A stretch of DNA of 64,000 nucleotides from Membranipora membranacea (Eukaryota > Bryozoa > Gymnolaemata > Cheilostomatida > Membraniporidae). The stretch lies in assembly GCA_914767715.1 (NCBI GenBank), contig OU612065.1, forward strand, positions 19,842,001 through 19,906,000, read 5' to 3'. Of this stretch, positions 48,300 through 60,835 are shown one piece after another (position 1 is the stretch's first letter; every line of letters starts with the position of its first letter). The notes beneath the pieces are model-generated. The model saw only the letters and a program-made list of their open reading frames with translations, was not told where the DNA came from and ran no database searches. The position numbers and the translations under genes were made by a program.

Positions 48300-51200
48300 G
48301 TATTGGCGCAGGCGGATTGCGCTCATACAGTTTTCGGAGATGAGAATCATGTGTGGCAGGTTGACATAAGTACGAAACTAAATTTGCAAGAATAAGTAGA
48401 AATTTGCATTAGAACTTGTGACCTTACCTTAAATCAATCAGGGGTCGCAGGAAGGCCTGCAGGAAGGTTTGTTACTGTAGAGATAAATGTTCTCAATTGC
48501 TGGTAAAATGGGAGACAATCGGGAACATGTTAGCCCAAATTTTATAAGGATTGTAACATGACTCATTACTCTGTCACACTCCAACTCGCTATCAGGTGTT
48601 GATTTGTGTGCATAAAGTACTTCGTTGAATGCTTTATATGTGTCAAAACTGTTATGTAAACAAAAAATAATACAATATAGTTATTGGTATATTTCATGAG
48701 AATATTCTTTATGACTATGAATGATTAAATTGTATGTATTATATGTATGTTATGTTATGTTTTTCAGAGTGACTTCCCTTGATCACCGCTGTAAAACTGC
48801 ATTTGCTAACCTTATTTGGTTAACCAAAATCTTGCCTCATATTTCGTAAGAAAAGTGAATCCAAAAATAGTAATTCCTTTTACAAACGAAATAAATTGTG
48901 TCCAAATATATGTGAACTCTATCAAATGCATTGAAATTTGGTGTCAGTGACGAAGTGTCATGGAAAAAGCAGTCATTTTTTATTATATTGTATTATTTAA
49001 TCAAATTGAAATTCAAGGGCTAATCAAAACAATTGAAAATGTTTACATAAAATGTCATAAAAATATCTATTCTTGTGACTTTTATCAACGTCAGGATACA
49101 ATTATCTACGCCATTTGAGCATCAAATATCTAGGTTAGATGACACTGCACTATTTTTGCCAAGGTCACCCACTTAAAATTCATCATTGGATCTCAGTTGT
49201 TCTTTAAAGGAGTGGTTGAGGATGTAAGGGCCTCCATGTGTGACTCTGGGTACTAGAATAGCTGTACAATGACGATATCCTGTAGAGGTTTTGTTCTGTT
49301 TTGGTCTTTTTGTTGAAATCGGGCCAAGTTTTTACCAGAGACGTAATCAATGATTACTTGTCAAGCCATTCCTTTCAATTCCCTCAATTTCCTGTTTTCA
49401 ATGATATTATGTTCCAATCAAGATGGCATTAGGAGATTTGATCGCTTTGCATCAGCGCATGGCAGGTGGTACGAATGTTCGATGTTCGAACAGGATGTAC
49501 GAATGTAAGAACAGGATATTATCCGACCCTAAAATCTCATCCATGAGAGAAAAATTAAAAATATAAATTCTATTTTAATCTTTGTAACGAACAGGATATA
49601 CGAACACGGATGTACGAACAGTATATTATCCGACCCTAAAATCTCATCCATGAGAGGAAATTAAAAATAAAACTTTTATTTTAATCTTTGTAACCTTATT
49701 TAACCTAATGTTTTTATGTAAGTTTTATCATAATTCAATGTTATCAGTAGCCCAGTTAGTGTCATCAATGGTCCTCAAATTTTTTCTTCTGAATGATTTG
49801 ATGTTTTCTAAGTTTATTGGATGTCTGAAGGGTGGAGACAGAAAGTATTCTCCTCTGATTGAATGGCAAAAGCTGTCTTGTTTGGCACCCGTGAATTTAA
49901 CCCATCAGAGACATATAAAACTTTTACAGACTGCAAGGTTTTCAAAGCTGCAAATAGAGAATGAAAGTTTTTCATGAAATTTGTTATTATGTTTCCAGCG
50001 TATCATCGATTTGGAACAAGTGGATATGTAATACGAAATTATAGGACACTATGATATCGCATATGTATTTTTGCAAGTTTCATTTCGATTTTTTTAAGTC
50101 ACTCATTTTTTTTTGAATGACTTTCGTTTTGGTTGGGTTTCTATATTATTTACTTCACATTGTACGGCTTTTGTTCCGGTTTTGGTTAGGTTTTGTATTG
50201 TTATAATTTTCTGGCAACCAACGAAATGCTGTCATCGGGCTTCTATGAGTAAATAACATGAACAAATTGTTGCTGCATTTCTCTGGATGAGACATTGAGG
50301 AGATTATGATATGTTTCAAAATATTGACAGAATTGAGTGAAAGAATGTCAGTTATATGGTATCTATTGTATTATTATCTTATGTCTTATTATGAATTAAA
50401 AATTTGCTCAAGATGTAAAAGGGACATTGCATTCCCGTTTGGGTTGTGCCAACGAAAGCCCTCATTACGTAAGGTTTAAAAAATGAGGTCATGTACTAGC
50501 GGTTCTTCTATTCAGCTAAATAGGAAGCAAAGCAATTTTTCACAAAGAGAATAAAGGAACAAAGGTTTAACGCTGAATATTTTGTATAATTTGATTATGA
50601 ATGAACTATACAATATGATAAGAGCATCATCATAAAGATTAAGAAGAAGACTCAGCTTTTAAATTTAGAAATGATCACTATCGGATAAATCGGATAACAT
50701 CAAAACATTTGGTTCTATTATAACTTAAAGCTATAAAAGGACCTATTCATATTTGGTGTTTATATATAAAAGGTATTATGAAGAGCACTGTGGCAACCTT
50801 TTGAATTGTCCCTGGACATAGTTGAAACTAGTGTCTTTACTGGAAACAAAACTGTTCTAAACTTTTCTCAACTACTGAAGTTGCCCCTCTTCAAAGCCCT
50901 ACAAAATATAAATATATGAACCTTCAGCTGCACAAAGAGTATATTTCTGACCACAAGGGAAGTCAGAAATCAATTTAATATAATACATAAATCAGTTGTT
51001 GCAGGATATAGTGTGAAATATATTCTTTCATTTGCCAAATGTGGGTTGTATGTTTCTGCAAAAATTGGACCCAATTATAAAACAAATGTATTTATCAAAT
51101 AGCGATCCATCAGCATTTTTAATTGTTCAATTATGAGAAGAGGTGTCAGATTTGTCAAAATAAACGGAAGCGGCAAGAAGAAGCAATCAAACAAAAAACT

Positions 51201-51715
51201 TCATGGAGTTATGAAATGGTCTCATCTTTGTATAAGCCGTTTGTTTTCAGGGGCTTGTCATCAGTGACTTGGTATGGCATGGCATGACGGATATGTTCTA
51301 AATTCACTGTTGAGCCATCAAGTCCGTGACACATGAAAGAAGATTGTATTCTCACCCTTTGGGACACAGTTGGCTGTGTCTGTGCCAGTTTCTCATCCAA
51401 GGAAGACCAAATGAAAAGGAAAGCGTTGGTTACAAAATCACAAACAGAAGATGAAAGTTAGTCATCCCTATAAAAACTTGTTTTGGTGTTATCATCAATT
51501 ATCGTGTTAACTGAGTAATTTTATCAATTTTTACTATTGTTAAAGTTTCCTTACATTTCTGTTAGGCACTGTGCTACTTTTTATGATATTTTTGTATTTT
51601 TTTTGTTGAAAAGAAATGCTACAGAGTATATGTCTAGATCACGATAGTATCTCCTTTCCAAAATTCAACATTGTGTAAACAATACAATTTGTAATACTGT
51701 TATGAAGTTTTAATA
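48300..51715. other. No gene recognised
   Basis: Only short open frames are visible. A two-copy repeat at 49480-49695 is listed separately. A minus-strand open stretch at 51209-51400 has protein-like composition and a donor-like GTGAGA, but is unrecognised. Confidence 0.4.
49480..49695. repeat. Two-copy 106-bp tandem repeat
   Basis: ATTATCCGACCCTAAAATCT recurs 106 bp apart (49518 and 49624), with 'gtacgaacaggat' variants before each copy and 'tattttaatctttgtaac' after each. Confidence 0.8.
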
Positions 51716-52172
51716 GTGGATTATAATAAATTCATGGGGGTTGTAGATAGATTTGATCAACCAGCTAGCTAATAAGTATCCCCATAGGTCCTACAAGTGG
51801 TACCAAGTAATTTATCACTTTTGTATTGAGGCGGCCCCTTGTCAATGGGTATATCTTTTGCAAGGGGAAAGACTCTCATTTGAGTCAGAGAAAGTTCCGC
51901 TTGGATGTAATTTGATTCCCTCCTTCAGACAGGTGATTACAACCCATTCACCCAATCACGTAAAATAACTCCTAATGTTGACCCAGCTCTTCGCTGTAAA
52001 ACTAGATGTTCCCTGCTAGGTATGAGAACCCTAAACATTACCCTGACTGCAGAGCTTGCTCTGATAGAAAGAATGGCAAGCGGCGCCAGACCCACTTTAC
52101 TGTGAGACCTGCAATGTGCCCCTTTGCCCCGATAAGTGTTTTGAGGCCTACCACACTAGGTAGGATTATAGG
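51715..52172 (+). pseudogene. piggyBac transposase C-terminal end, frameshifted
   Basis: Three frames read in order give VDYNKFMGVVDRFDQ (the conserved MGGVD-DQ region), then NKYPHRSYKWYQVIYHFCIE, then the C-terminal cysteine-rich zinc-binding domain as CRACSDRKNGKRRQ and YCETCNVPLCPDKCFEAYHT. At least three small shifts separate them (about 51757, 51830 and 52102). It lies on the same strand as the piggyBac N-terminal exon at 44121-44595, 7 kb away; the catalytic middle is not seen. It may be the ruined end of that gene or a separate insertion. Confidence 0.8.
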
Positions 52173-52289
52173 AGGGTGTGTCCAAGATAAGACATGATCA
52201 TGGTTGACATCAGGTCAGAATGTTTCATTTGTGATTCATTTACCGCGTCCCGCACTCCATCCGCTATTGTGCTCCAGTATGGTATCTCC

Positions 52290-53330
52290 GATTGTCCTGA
52301 AACCTTTTTTTTCCCCTTTTTTTCATATGTACGATTTCAGCTCTAAATTCTATCCCGCCCATGTAGACTTTTTGCTTTCATACATTGCCCAAGCCAATCT
52401 CCTCTAAATTTTTCCTTTTTTTTCAATCAAGCTTTTCTCAGAGTCCCTTTTTTTTAAATTCAGTATTGTTCAGAGTCCACTTCTAAGTATGAAATTTTTA
52501 TATAGTCGATCCTAGTCCACCAAGTCAACTTCAGTTCATGATTTTAGTTTGAGTCAATCTCTCAAAATTTATCCCTTATGTTATACTGACTCAGAATTTT
52601 CCAGAGCTGCCTTCCATTTATGACATGTTTTGATAGAGTCAAACTCTCAACAATCTCCTTTTTTTTATCCAATTTTTTCCAGACTCAATGTCTCAAAATT
52701 ATCCCTTTTTTTCACAATTCACCAATTTGATTTGCCAAGTACACTTCAATTTATGACATCCTTTGATAGTGCTAGACTCTCAAAGTTGTCATTTATTCAA
52801 TGCATCATCAATACTACCCACTTCAAAATATAAAATTATTTTATTGTTAGCGTCAATATTTTCAAAATTCTCTCTTTTTCGGGTTATCTGCTGGTTCCTG
52901 TCCCTGTTTCCTCATTGTTTTCTCTTTTTTTTTTAACAAGCCTATGCGCCTTGATTGCTGACCTTCCTTTTTGCAATTGAGCTTCTTTCTTCGGGTCAGC
53001 GCACACTGCAGTCACAGTCAGCCCTGTGATAATTTTTCCTTTATCAATTTTACACACAATTTTACTCTGCCATCTCTGATGTTTGTCTTCTTTTGATTGA
53101 AATCTTTTTTTTGACAATCAGTACTGTTTTACCTCAGGCAAATCATGATTCTTCCCTCTGTATCATACTCAGGTATGCCGTAGATGACTCTTTATATCAG
53201 TCCGATTTTAGTATTATCTTTAGATCACTTAGGAACAGCGTTCCTTTATCTTTTTTACAAATAGTCATATTTTATTCTACTTGCCTGCTTCTCAATGCTC
53301 ATTTCTCCGAGAGGCCTCAGTTTTTTGTAT
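52290..53330. repeat. Strand-biased pyrimidine-rich degenerate repeats
   Basis: The plus strand is markedly T/C-rich with many T-runs. Phrases such as 'gactcaatgtctcaaaatta', 'atttatgacat' and 'ttgatagagtcaaactctc' recur roughly every 100 bp, suggesting an old decayed tandem array. The minus-strand open frame at 52884-53117 is a by-product of this bias. Confidence 0.5.
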
Positions 53331-53545
53331 CATTACTGCTCCCTCATTTGAGGAACATTTCCATTGAAATGAGCCTTTGATTCCATTATTTGGTTGCCAT
53401 CTCATTTTATCTGCAGTTTTGTATCTTATTACTTTTCTCCATCATTTGAGGGTAGTTACTTTGAAATGTGTCACAGATCACATTTTTTGGCTGCAATCTC
53501 ATTTTTATATTCATATTTTGTATCCTATTACTGGGCTCCATATGA
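53320..53545. repeat. Imperfect direct duplication of ~105 bp
   Basis: 'ttttgtatcattactgctcc' with 'catttgaggaacatttccat' is echoed about 100 bp later by 'ttttgtatcttattactttt' with 'catttgagggtagttact'; a third partial echo begins near 53515. Confidence 0.55.
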
Positions 53546-53619
53546 CTTCTCATACGCAATAAAAGTCCTTATATTTATATCCAATTCAAAATCATGGTTT
53601 ATCACGGACAAATAGGCTT

Positions 53620-54985
53620 GGCACTTGATTCATACTGATGCATTCTGGTCTCACATCTTTTTGCATCTCATAAGAGGTTACATGTGCTTGAGTGAGCCTT
53701 GCTGAGATTTGCTTGAGGTTCAAGAAATCGAGGTTTATCCTGTGTGTTCACATCAGGTAGTGTCATCAAGCTCGCATGAAAATATTCAGGTTCAGTTTAG
53801 GCATCGCTCGTACAAAGGCAGGCATATTACAAGTTGGTTTATTCCTGAATTGAGCTACATAGTTGCATCAATAGACTACAGTCTATGCTTGTTAGTAGTT
53901 AGTACAAAGCACCTTACAAATGCTGTTCAGTAGCTAGTACAAAGCAGCTTTCCAACTACTAGCCATTGATCCATAAATATAATACAATTAGCAGTACCTG
54001 CATAAACTTTGTATTTATTGCACCCTCTCCGCTGTAAACTGCAGCATGGCTGTAATATTGCCTGTAAAGAGTTCATTATTTTTTTATTTCTCATCCAAAC
54101 AAGATTTCCTGTCGAGTGTTATAAATCTTGTTTGTGTAAAACCAGTATGACGTGATTTGTGATAAGCTAAACACAAAATAAGTCTATTTATACACTTTGT
54201 TGTGTGTTTCAGTATCATTAAAATTATTTCTGGTATTGCTAGACAAATGGAAAATGGATAGATAGATGAAGAATTTTATGGAGAAGAGGTTTATATGTTA
54301 AACTTTCCTTCTAAACTTATTAGTTTTTGAGTTATGACAAGTTTTATAACCTCATGTCATTCCGATGAATTTTAACCAGAATAGCTAACAGGAGGGATTA
54401 TATGCCTGATTGTATAGATGACACACAAAGGGTTAATATTATGTAAATAACGATATGTGATGATGGATGTTTATTGACATTGGATGGACAATTTTTGTAG
54501 CGTTGTGAACAGACCTTCAATCATTGAACTCTATTCAGCAGTAGGGAGAGGCATAGATAGTGAATTGTATTAGCCAGGTGTTATTGTAGTAATCAAAGAG
54601 TATCAACAAACCATCCCTCATTTAGAAAAAATTGAACTGAGGCCGCATTTACTCAAAGTTTATTTAGCTCCTACTAATCTGTGACTTTATCTTGTTCTAA
54701 GTCCGCAAGAGCTTCATTGTTTTATTACCAAGAAATTCAGCTGTATCTGCTGAACCTTTTTTTTTTATTGTTTATGCTATAAAATTAGTTTAATCAAATA
54801 AAAGAATTTGGCATATTAGTAAATAATACAGATAAAAGAAAAGCAAGGGCCCAGCCAGATAGTAAGAATACTAGAGTGATGGCTGTCCCGGTGGTCACCC
54901 ATGAAGAACACCCACACAAGCCGATAAGTCGAAACGCGAGTTAGCACAGCGCCCGCTGTCGAGCAAGACCCAAAAGCGCTCAGCC
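53620..54985. other. No gene recognised
   Basis: Nothing beyond short open frames is visible. A GC-rich block begins at about 54885 and appears to be the 3' region of the LINE relic that follows. Confidence 0.4.
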
Positions 54986-54989
54986 AGAC

Positions 54990-55440
54990 CAGACATGGGA
55001 TTGTTCCCAGATCCTGTCCAATCTTTTAAAAAGTACCTGTTGTACAGTTTCACACCTGTGTACAACAGGGACCTCCCAGCCCTGTTGTTGTTAGCTTGAA
55101 TTGTTTTAGGGCTTTTGATCTCGTATCATGGTTATGTTCTGGCAAAATTTTTTAATTCCTTCCTCGGATTTGTTTTTTAAAGCAACTTTAATAATCTATA
55201 TTCAAAAATCATTTTTAAAGGCATAATTTTAAGTTTTTCAAAATAATGTGGAAACATGTTCTCCAGGTTTTATGCGAACAATGACTCTTTAAGCAGCTTT
55301 TTGTAAAATTTTTATTGGTTCTAAATTTGTTTGATTGTTTAAATTGATCTTTCTCAGAAAAAAATACATCAATGATATACAAGAAGCTGTTGTGTGAATT
55401 AAAAGTGAAATATTAATGTCCTGCTAAATCCAATCAGGGA
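54990..55440 (-). pseudogene. Decayed LINE 3' end
   Basis: On the minus strand EPIKILQKAA and VRIKPGEHVSTLF align with IYLLQKSALPVILKIRPRGH of the LINE at 32098-36310. The adjoining 3' region is GC-rich and contains an inverted repeat around GTACCTGTTGTACAG (about 55035-55070), as in the other copies. Confidence 0.65.
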
Positions 55441-55444
55441 CAAT

Positions 55445-56105
55445 TCTCCCTGATCCAAACAACAAGCACCTTGATTGTATGATAAGATAGATCATAACAA
55501 ACAAAATCCACAGTCAGCCCGTAATGACATTTGGAATGGCATGCAATTTCGACCGTAGACGGTCGTTTACAACTGCGTACACCATTCTGTACACCATTAA
55601 GGGCTGGCTGTGTCACAAATTAATTCAGGATTGACCTCGTCTTGGCCAACGATTGTAATGTAAAATGATAAGTGATTCTTTTTTCAGTTATCACTTCTGT
55701 TGTGACAGGTCATGCCCGCCTAATCAAATCGATCAAAATTGCGGTGCTGACAGTTGCCATGCTGCATTTCTAGGTTGACTGCTTTATTCTTTTGGTAATC
55801 TGCCTGTAAACTTTCACTCAAGAAACTCCTCCTAAATCCTGTCAATTCAATTTCTAAGGCCCAATATTACTCTCTAGGCTTTTGCGGCCGGTGCTCAACC
55901 CCAAACCCTGTTGAAAGTGGCTTACTGCGCCCCCAAAAAACCCCCCTGGGTTTTGCTGCAGAGGATAGTTAAAGATAGCATGGTCACAATTAAAAGCAAG
56001 AAATACCCCCTTGTGCCTTGTCTTGGCATTTCCTGAAACTGCTGTCACAAAAACCTCAGAAACAAGCTTATAAGGTAACATCAAAAGATCATGTCATATA
56101 ATGAC
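55445..56105. other. No gene recognised
   Basis: Only short unconvincing open frames are present between the two LINE fragments. Confidence 0.4.
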
Positions 56106-56107
56106 GA

Positions 56108-56386
56108 CAATCATCAACTTGGACAACATATCGCCGTCAAGAAGATCGACTCAGTGCTTTCCATACCAGGAATCTCAGAGCCATCCTCGGTGTAACCTGG
56201 AAGGACAATATGACAAATGAGACCCTCTTCAGCATCACACACACTCTTGTCCATTGTCAACCCAGCTGAAGTTTAACCGCCTTAGAGGGACAGGTCATGC
56301 TCACAGGATGTCCAGATCCCGCCTGCCCCACAAACTGCTACACAGTGTGCTAAAGGAGGGAACTCGACCTATCGGAAGCTTCTAGG
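56108..56386 (+). pseudogene. Non-LTR retrotransposon fragment (RT C-terminal region)
   Basis: The plus strand gives RLSAFHTRNLRAILGVTWKD followed by NMTNETLF, then in another frame LRGTGHAHRMSRSRLPHKLL and GTRPIG. This order (LRxILGVxWxDxxTN, then GHxxRMxxxRLP) is common near the C-terminus of several LINE reverse transcriptases. It is a different family from the other LINEs here. Confidence 0.7.
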
Positions 56387-56389
56387 CAT

Positions 56390-57095
56390 AATTCATGACC
56401 AAAACAAGTGTTTCAACAATATGATTAACGACAACAGTTGATCATGATCTATTCTTTTATTGGCAACAAAAGTCATCTCATTAGATAAGTTTTGCACCGA
56501 ATTCTTCTCAGTAGGCTTGTTTTGATTAAACCTATATTGAATCGAGTATAAAACTATTACAGGATTGTCTGTAAAAAATTTTTCATCACTACTTAGTAAC
56601 ACATGATATAATTAGAAATTAAATAAACAAAATCCATTAAATGTACAAAATATAAAAATATACATCATTATTGTAACAGATTGATCCAATGTTGCAATTG
56701 TTAATTAATGTAATTCCTTCCATTTTGGGACCCAAATTCAAGTTCTTGTATTGGCAGTTTTTTCATGAATGATTGCTGTTCCCATTCACATAGCACACTT
56801 TGCAACCAACACTTCTGGAGTCATTAAGAGGTGACAGCTTATAATCGAAGTTCGGAGCATAGGTCTAAGTTCGGAGCATATGGTCACAGCTTAACGACCA
56901 GGTTCAGTATTTGGTCAGAAATTCCGATTTAATCGAATCCGTTGTCTACAGGTCGATAACAGTTTACAATATGATAGAATGGAGGAATGAGAACTGTGAA
57001 TATTGCCAATTGATTGATTCATAGGAGGAGCAAACTTAAGAGTATCTTAGCAACACTGGAACTCTTAACAACTTTTTTGGCTTGATAGCTGGCTG
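56390..57095. other. No gene recognised
   Basis: This stretch lies downstream of the lectin pseudogene on the minus strand. No coding exon is supported. Confidence 0.4.
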
Positions 57096-57099
57096 GCTA

Positions 57100-58139
57100 C
57101 ATTTTCTATTTTGCAAAGTAAAGTGACTCATTTTCGTTAGTGTTGTCAGGCTCACCAGATCTCCATGAAGGTGTAACCTCAGGGAACTCCTCAGCATCCA
57201 ATCTGTTCCAGGATGCTTCTGTGCTATATCCATCCCAAAAGAATGTCTGTGGATCGACATCCTCCTGAGCACATATATATGAACTCTGAGTTTGAGTCTG
57301 AAATGGGAGACAGTTATAGAGATAGTTATATATCTAAATTCATATCGGGCTCAAAAAGTAAAACAATGCTGCAATGTTTAACTTTGCAAAATGAAGCTAG
57401 AAAAATGCATCTTTTTTATATACTCAACAAAATCCAGACCAAAAAATTATAAAAGTTGACATGAAAGAGCAAAGTGAATAGCTGCAAAATTCATGCGTCA
57501 AACGACCTACCAAGTGTGTTTTCCATGAGGAATTGCTTGAGGTAATCTCTTCTCCACTGAATTTCAGCAGTCACCATGAAGCCCAAGTAGGTCTCACTGC
57601 AAAGTTCTCCTGCATCCACATAATACTCCCTTTCAGTACTGAGAATGAGACAGGATTTGGTTTCACAAGACCCGATGGCGGTGAAGTTTCCTGGGCATAC
57701 CTCTATAAAAAACATCATCAGAACCGTAAATTAAAATATAAAATTAACAGTAATAATATTTATATTGCAGGCATCTTTATCAACTAGGCTAAACACTGAA
57801 GAAACATGGGTGACAGTCATGTGTCTTGATATTCTTACCTATCATCAAGGTAATTGTATTGTAAAGTCAAAGGTAGTAGCTTTTCACATGTGATCAATGA
57901 ACAAACTGATTGCTCAGACCAGCATTTAAATAATAAATAGTGCAATAACCTTGAACAAATATCTAAAGCATAGTCGTGTCTTAAGAAATACCTAACATCA
58001 TTGAGCAACTCAACTAATCGATTAATGTCAGCAAGTGGACATTATTTTCGAAGCAGCAATCACCCAATAAATGTATGAACCTACCTATAGCTGAGGCTAC
58101 CTGAACACCTATAACAAGGAGAAGAGCAGCAACGAACAT
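57100..58139 (-). pseudogene. Secreted C-type lectin gene, frameshifted and truncated
   Basis: Exon 1 (58139-58085) encodes a signal peptide, MFVAALLLVIGVQVASA. Exon 2 (57702-57511) gives the first half of a C-type lectin-like domain, with EVCPGNFTAIG, DAGELC and VTAEIQWRRDYL. Both join in the same phases as the receptor at 12719-15930. Exon 3 (from 57297) retains FFWDGYSTEASWNR and SWRSGEPDNTNENES, but about two bases are missing near 57270, which shifts the frame to an early stop. The homology itself ends at LYFAK and a stop, so the last cysteines and the WND-type region are gone. Unlike the receptor it would have been secreted. If exon 3 splices differently, a short secreted product is conceivable. 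Confidence 0.75.
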
Positions 58140-58229
58140 GTTGTATGATGATGGGATTTTTCTGTGAGAAACTACTGATCACTTCAACTGATAGTGCTGA
58201 ATACGGCAGACGAGCTGTGCCATGTGGTG

Positions 58230-58324
58230 AAAATAATTCGGAATGGCGCAGCTCGGCTACATGCAATTTACATGTGGCGCAGCTCGGCTAGAGGCAATTT
58301 ATGTGTGGCGCAGCTCGGCTAGTT
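58230..58324. repeat. Three 31-bp tandem repeats upstream of the lectin pseudogene
   Basis: TGGCGCAGCTCGGCT occurs at 58244, 58275 and 58306, each followed by 'a...gcaattta'. They lie about 100-185 bp upstream of the signal-peptide exon on the minus strand and so could have been part of its promoter; this is inferred from position. Confidence 0.8.
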
Positions 58325-58778
58325 TCAAATCTTGAAGCCATGAGAACACAACTCATGAATTTGATAGTCTGTCACTACTCAGTCGGAAAAAGTTAGAGTC
58401 AACTCGGGTTCTGGAGGTATGATTGTTAACAACTAAGTCTGCACCATCTTGATAGCTGAGTCTGATAATTGGGTCCTAGGCCTGACTTTGAGGTTAGAGC
58501 ATCACTCACTGGCCTGAGCACTGAAAGGTGACCCTTTTAATGTTATCACTATCAGACATTCTCAACATAGAGCCACCTTAGAAAAGATATACGCAAAGGA
58601 GAGGAGTCTGTCAGGTGAACTGTTCTGACTGTCACCAACCAATCTATCTTACCAAGGACCGGCAGGATCTAGCTAGGAGCACTCCTTGATCTTTCACTGC
58701 AGACAGTTCCTTGACCAATCTGTAGAATCTATGTATGTATGTATTTAATTTTTTTCTTTGAATCACTCATTGTTACAG

Positions 58779-59998
58779 TGAATGGGAGTCAAAGAATTAG
58801 TGGAATGTTGATGATGATGCAGCAGCACCATCACTGGCAGACTGAGACTATCTTATCTATCTATCCAATGGTCCTATTCCAAAACCTGTCTGGGTATGTG
58901 GCAATGTTTGACAGTCATATTACATTCAATTCTTTCACTCAATGACCTCTTAGTTCTATCTCTAACCCAGGAATATAAACTTTTTTTCACAGTTGAGCAT
59001 CTCATTTGGTTTCTGCATTAATTGATCAAATTATAATTTTCCCTTTCAGAACGGTTGAAGACAAGGTGATGACAACAAAATTAAAACCAGCCTATGGCCC
59101 AGTGGTCCATCATAATATTGTTGGAAATAAAGTCATCTGGATGATCATTATGCCGACACGCAACTTGCGGATCAACTATGAGATACGAGTCTGCAAGGTA
59201 GTGCCACAAAGAAGGCCAGATGACCTCTTTACATAAGTCTAAGTCCTTGGTATTAGTATCTATTGATTTTTTTGATTGATTGTGGGTCAGGTTTTCAGTA
59301 TAGGAACTCAAGCAGTCAAGCACATTTGAATTGTAAATGCCCAAAGTGCCACTGATAAGCTGATTCAAATCAATAGTGAGTTCTAATAGACAACAAATAC
59401 ATCGGTGAACTGACTTGACAACTGTAATCTGTAAGTGGGTACCAAATTATTATCAAAATTTTGTCTCTGGTCGGATTTTTATTTTTCCTTCGTACATACC
59501 ATGTTTGTTTGTTGTTGAGGAGCTGACATAACTTGTTCCTTTATTTCTTTTTTCGTTATTTGTTTTGTGTAATGTAATTTAAGCACAATAATAATTATAC
59601 TATGCCTAAGAAAGTTCACTTGACACATTTTTGCATGCAGGGATGATATGACTTGGCTGTTTAGTCTACAGAATAACGCATAGATAGATGAGAATTTTGG
59701 CAACAGTGACTGAAAGTTCTTTGAATAAAAAACAGCTTAGGTGCCCTACTTAGGTCTCGTTCCCAAATCACTCTCTCATAGATAGAACTATACCTATGCA
59801 TTCTGAGTAAACGATTTGTGCACGAATTGTCTAATTGAGCCAAGTGACCAGACTACCTTGGGAGGAGGATTGATTTTAGTTGAGAGGACAACTCATATGT
59901 CTGATACAATCATACCAGGGAGTTTGGGACAAATGTTATATTGTGTCCTCGACCCTGATCTTACTCTGACTTACTATCACTCTCCAAAGTCGGAGTAA
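58779..59998 (+). CDS. Three candidate exons of an unrecognised gene
   Basis: Exons 58779-58893, 59050-59197 and 59852-59998 have good borders (TTACAG/GTATGT, TTTCAG/GTAGTG, ACCAG) and compatible phases (2, then 0), ending in TAA. The translated parts contain VNGSQRISGMLMMMQQHHHW, FQNLSGTVEDKVMTT, HHNIVGNKVIWMIIMP and TTLGGGLILVERTTHMSD. It has the mixed polar and beta-rich look of a folded domain, with no membrane segment. No domain family is recognised. The 5' end (a phase-1 exon with the start codon) is not found. It lies between two lectin fragments, on the opposite strand to the first. Confidence 0.45.
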
Positions 59999-60169
59999 TG
60001 AAAGGCGTTTGGTTTGACCCAAAAAAGTTGGATCAATGTGACTACGTGCCAGAATACCTGCCGCTGTCATGCATATTATATTCGATGTACCTGAAAATAA
60101 AAATTAAAAGCACAATTCACTGTGAATCGTTCAATCTTGTTACTATTGATTGATTTAAGCAGAGTATAG

Positions 60170-60247
60170 CAGGGTGCGAGGACTGCGTTACGCAATGAAC
60201 CTTCTTCTCAGTTCTCTGTGGCCTGCACCCAGTGACCAAGCACCCTG
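60170..60247 (-). repeat. 78-bp dispersed repeat core, copy B
   Basis: Reverse-complement partner of 19302-19379, with 4 differences in 78 positions. Beyond the core only scattered similarity remains, including an AATC-like tail segment. Confidence 0.7.
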
Positions 60248-60835
60248 ATGAAGTTTGTTCATCTAATTGATACCGCAAAAACTCTCTAGGCATCACCATC
60301 AACAGTATTGATTACTAATTAAGTTCACAGCTTGACATTGATTTATCATCTACACTTACAGTGAGATGTAGCAGGACTAGGAGATGAGCTGTGCTTCAGT
60401 ATTATTCTTGTGTATAAAATCTCCTTGATCTCTAGATGTTCATTAGAAAATACTTAAACTTCGCTAAGTTTCAGCATCTTAAATCCTGCTAAGTGAACCA
60501 GCCACTGTCTTACCAATGCAATCCTGATACATGTTGAGGTTTACACGTGATCAAAAATTATGTCAGTCTGGTGATGATTGCATAACATTCCTACGGTTTA
60601 TCTCTGGTTAATCTCTAAAATGCTCCTTCATAATCATACAGGCTGTAAAATTAAAGTACACATACATACACATGTTGTTTGGACTTTGTCAGATTACTGA
60701 CACATCAATCAGAGTCAAACTTTGAACTAAGTAACTTGATGAGCTCTAAAGCCCTCTCTACACTTGCAGTATATGCCCTCCATCTAGCAGACATTACTGT
60801 ACGCCTTGCATTGTATGCATCATATACACAATGTC

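Noticed and set aside
44600-51715. Search for the catalytic middle of piggyBac between its N- and C-terminal pieces
   Set aside because: No segment with the expected aspartate-containing motifs was found in any plus-strand frame by eye.
52884-53117. Lys/Gln-rich 77-codon minus-strand frame
   Set aside because: Its composition follows from the pyrimidine bias of the plus strand; no domain and no splice support.
54885-55015. Resemblance of a GC-rich block to the 5S rRNA complement (GGTGGTCACCCAT)
   Set aside because: Similarity covers only about 30 bases with many mismatches and the rest does not follow; the block is better explained as a LINE 3' region.
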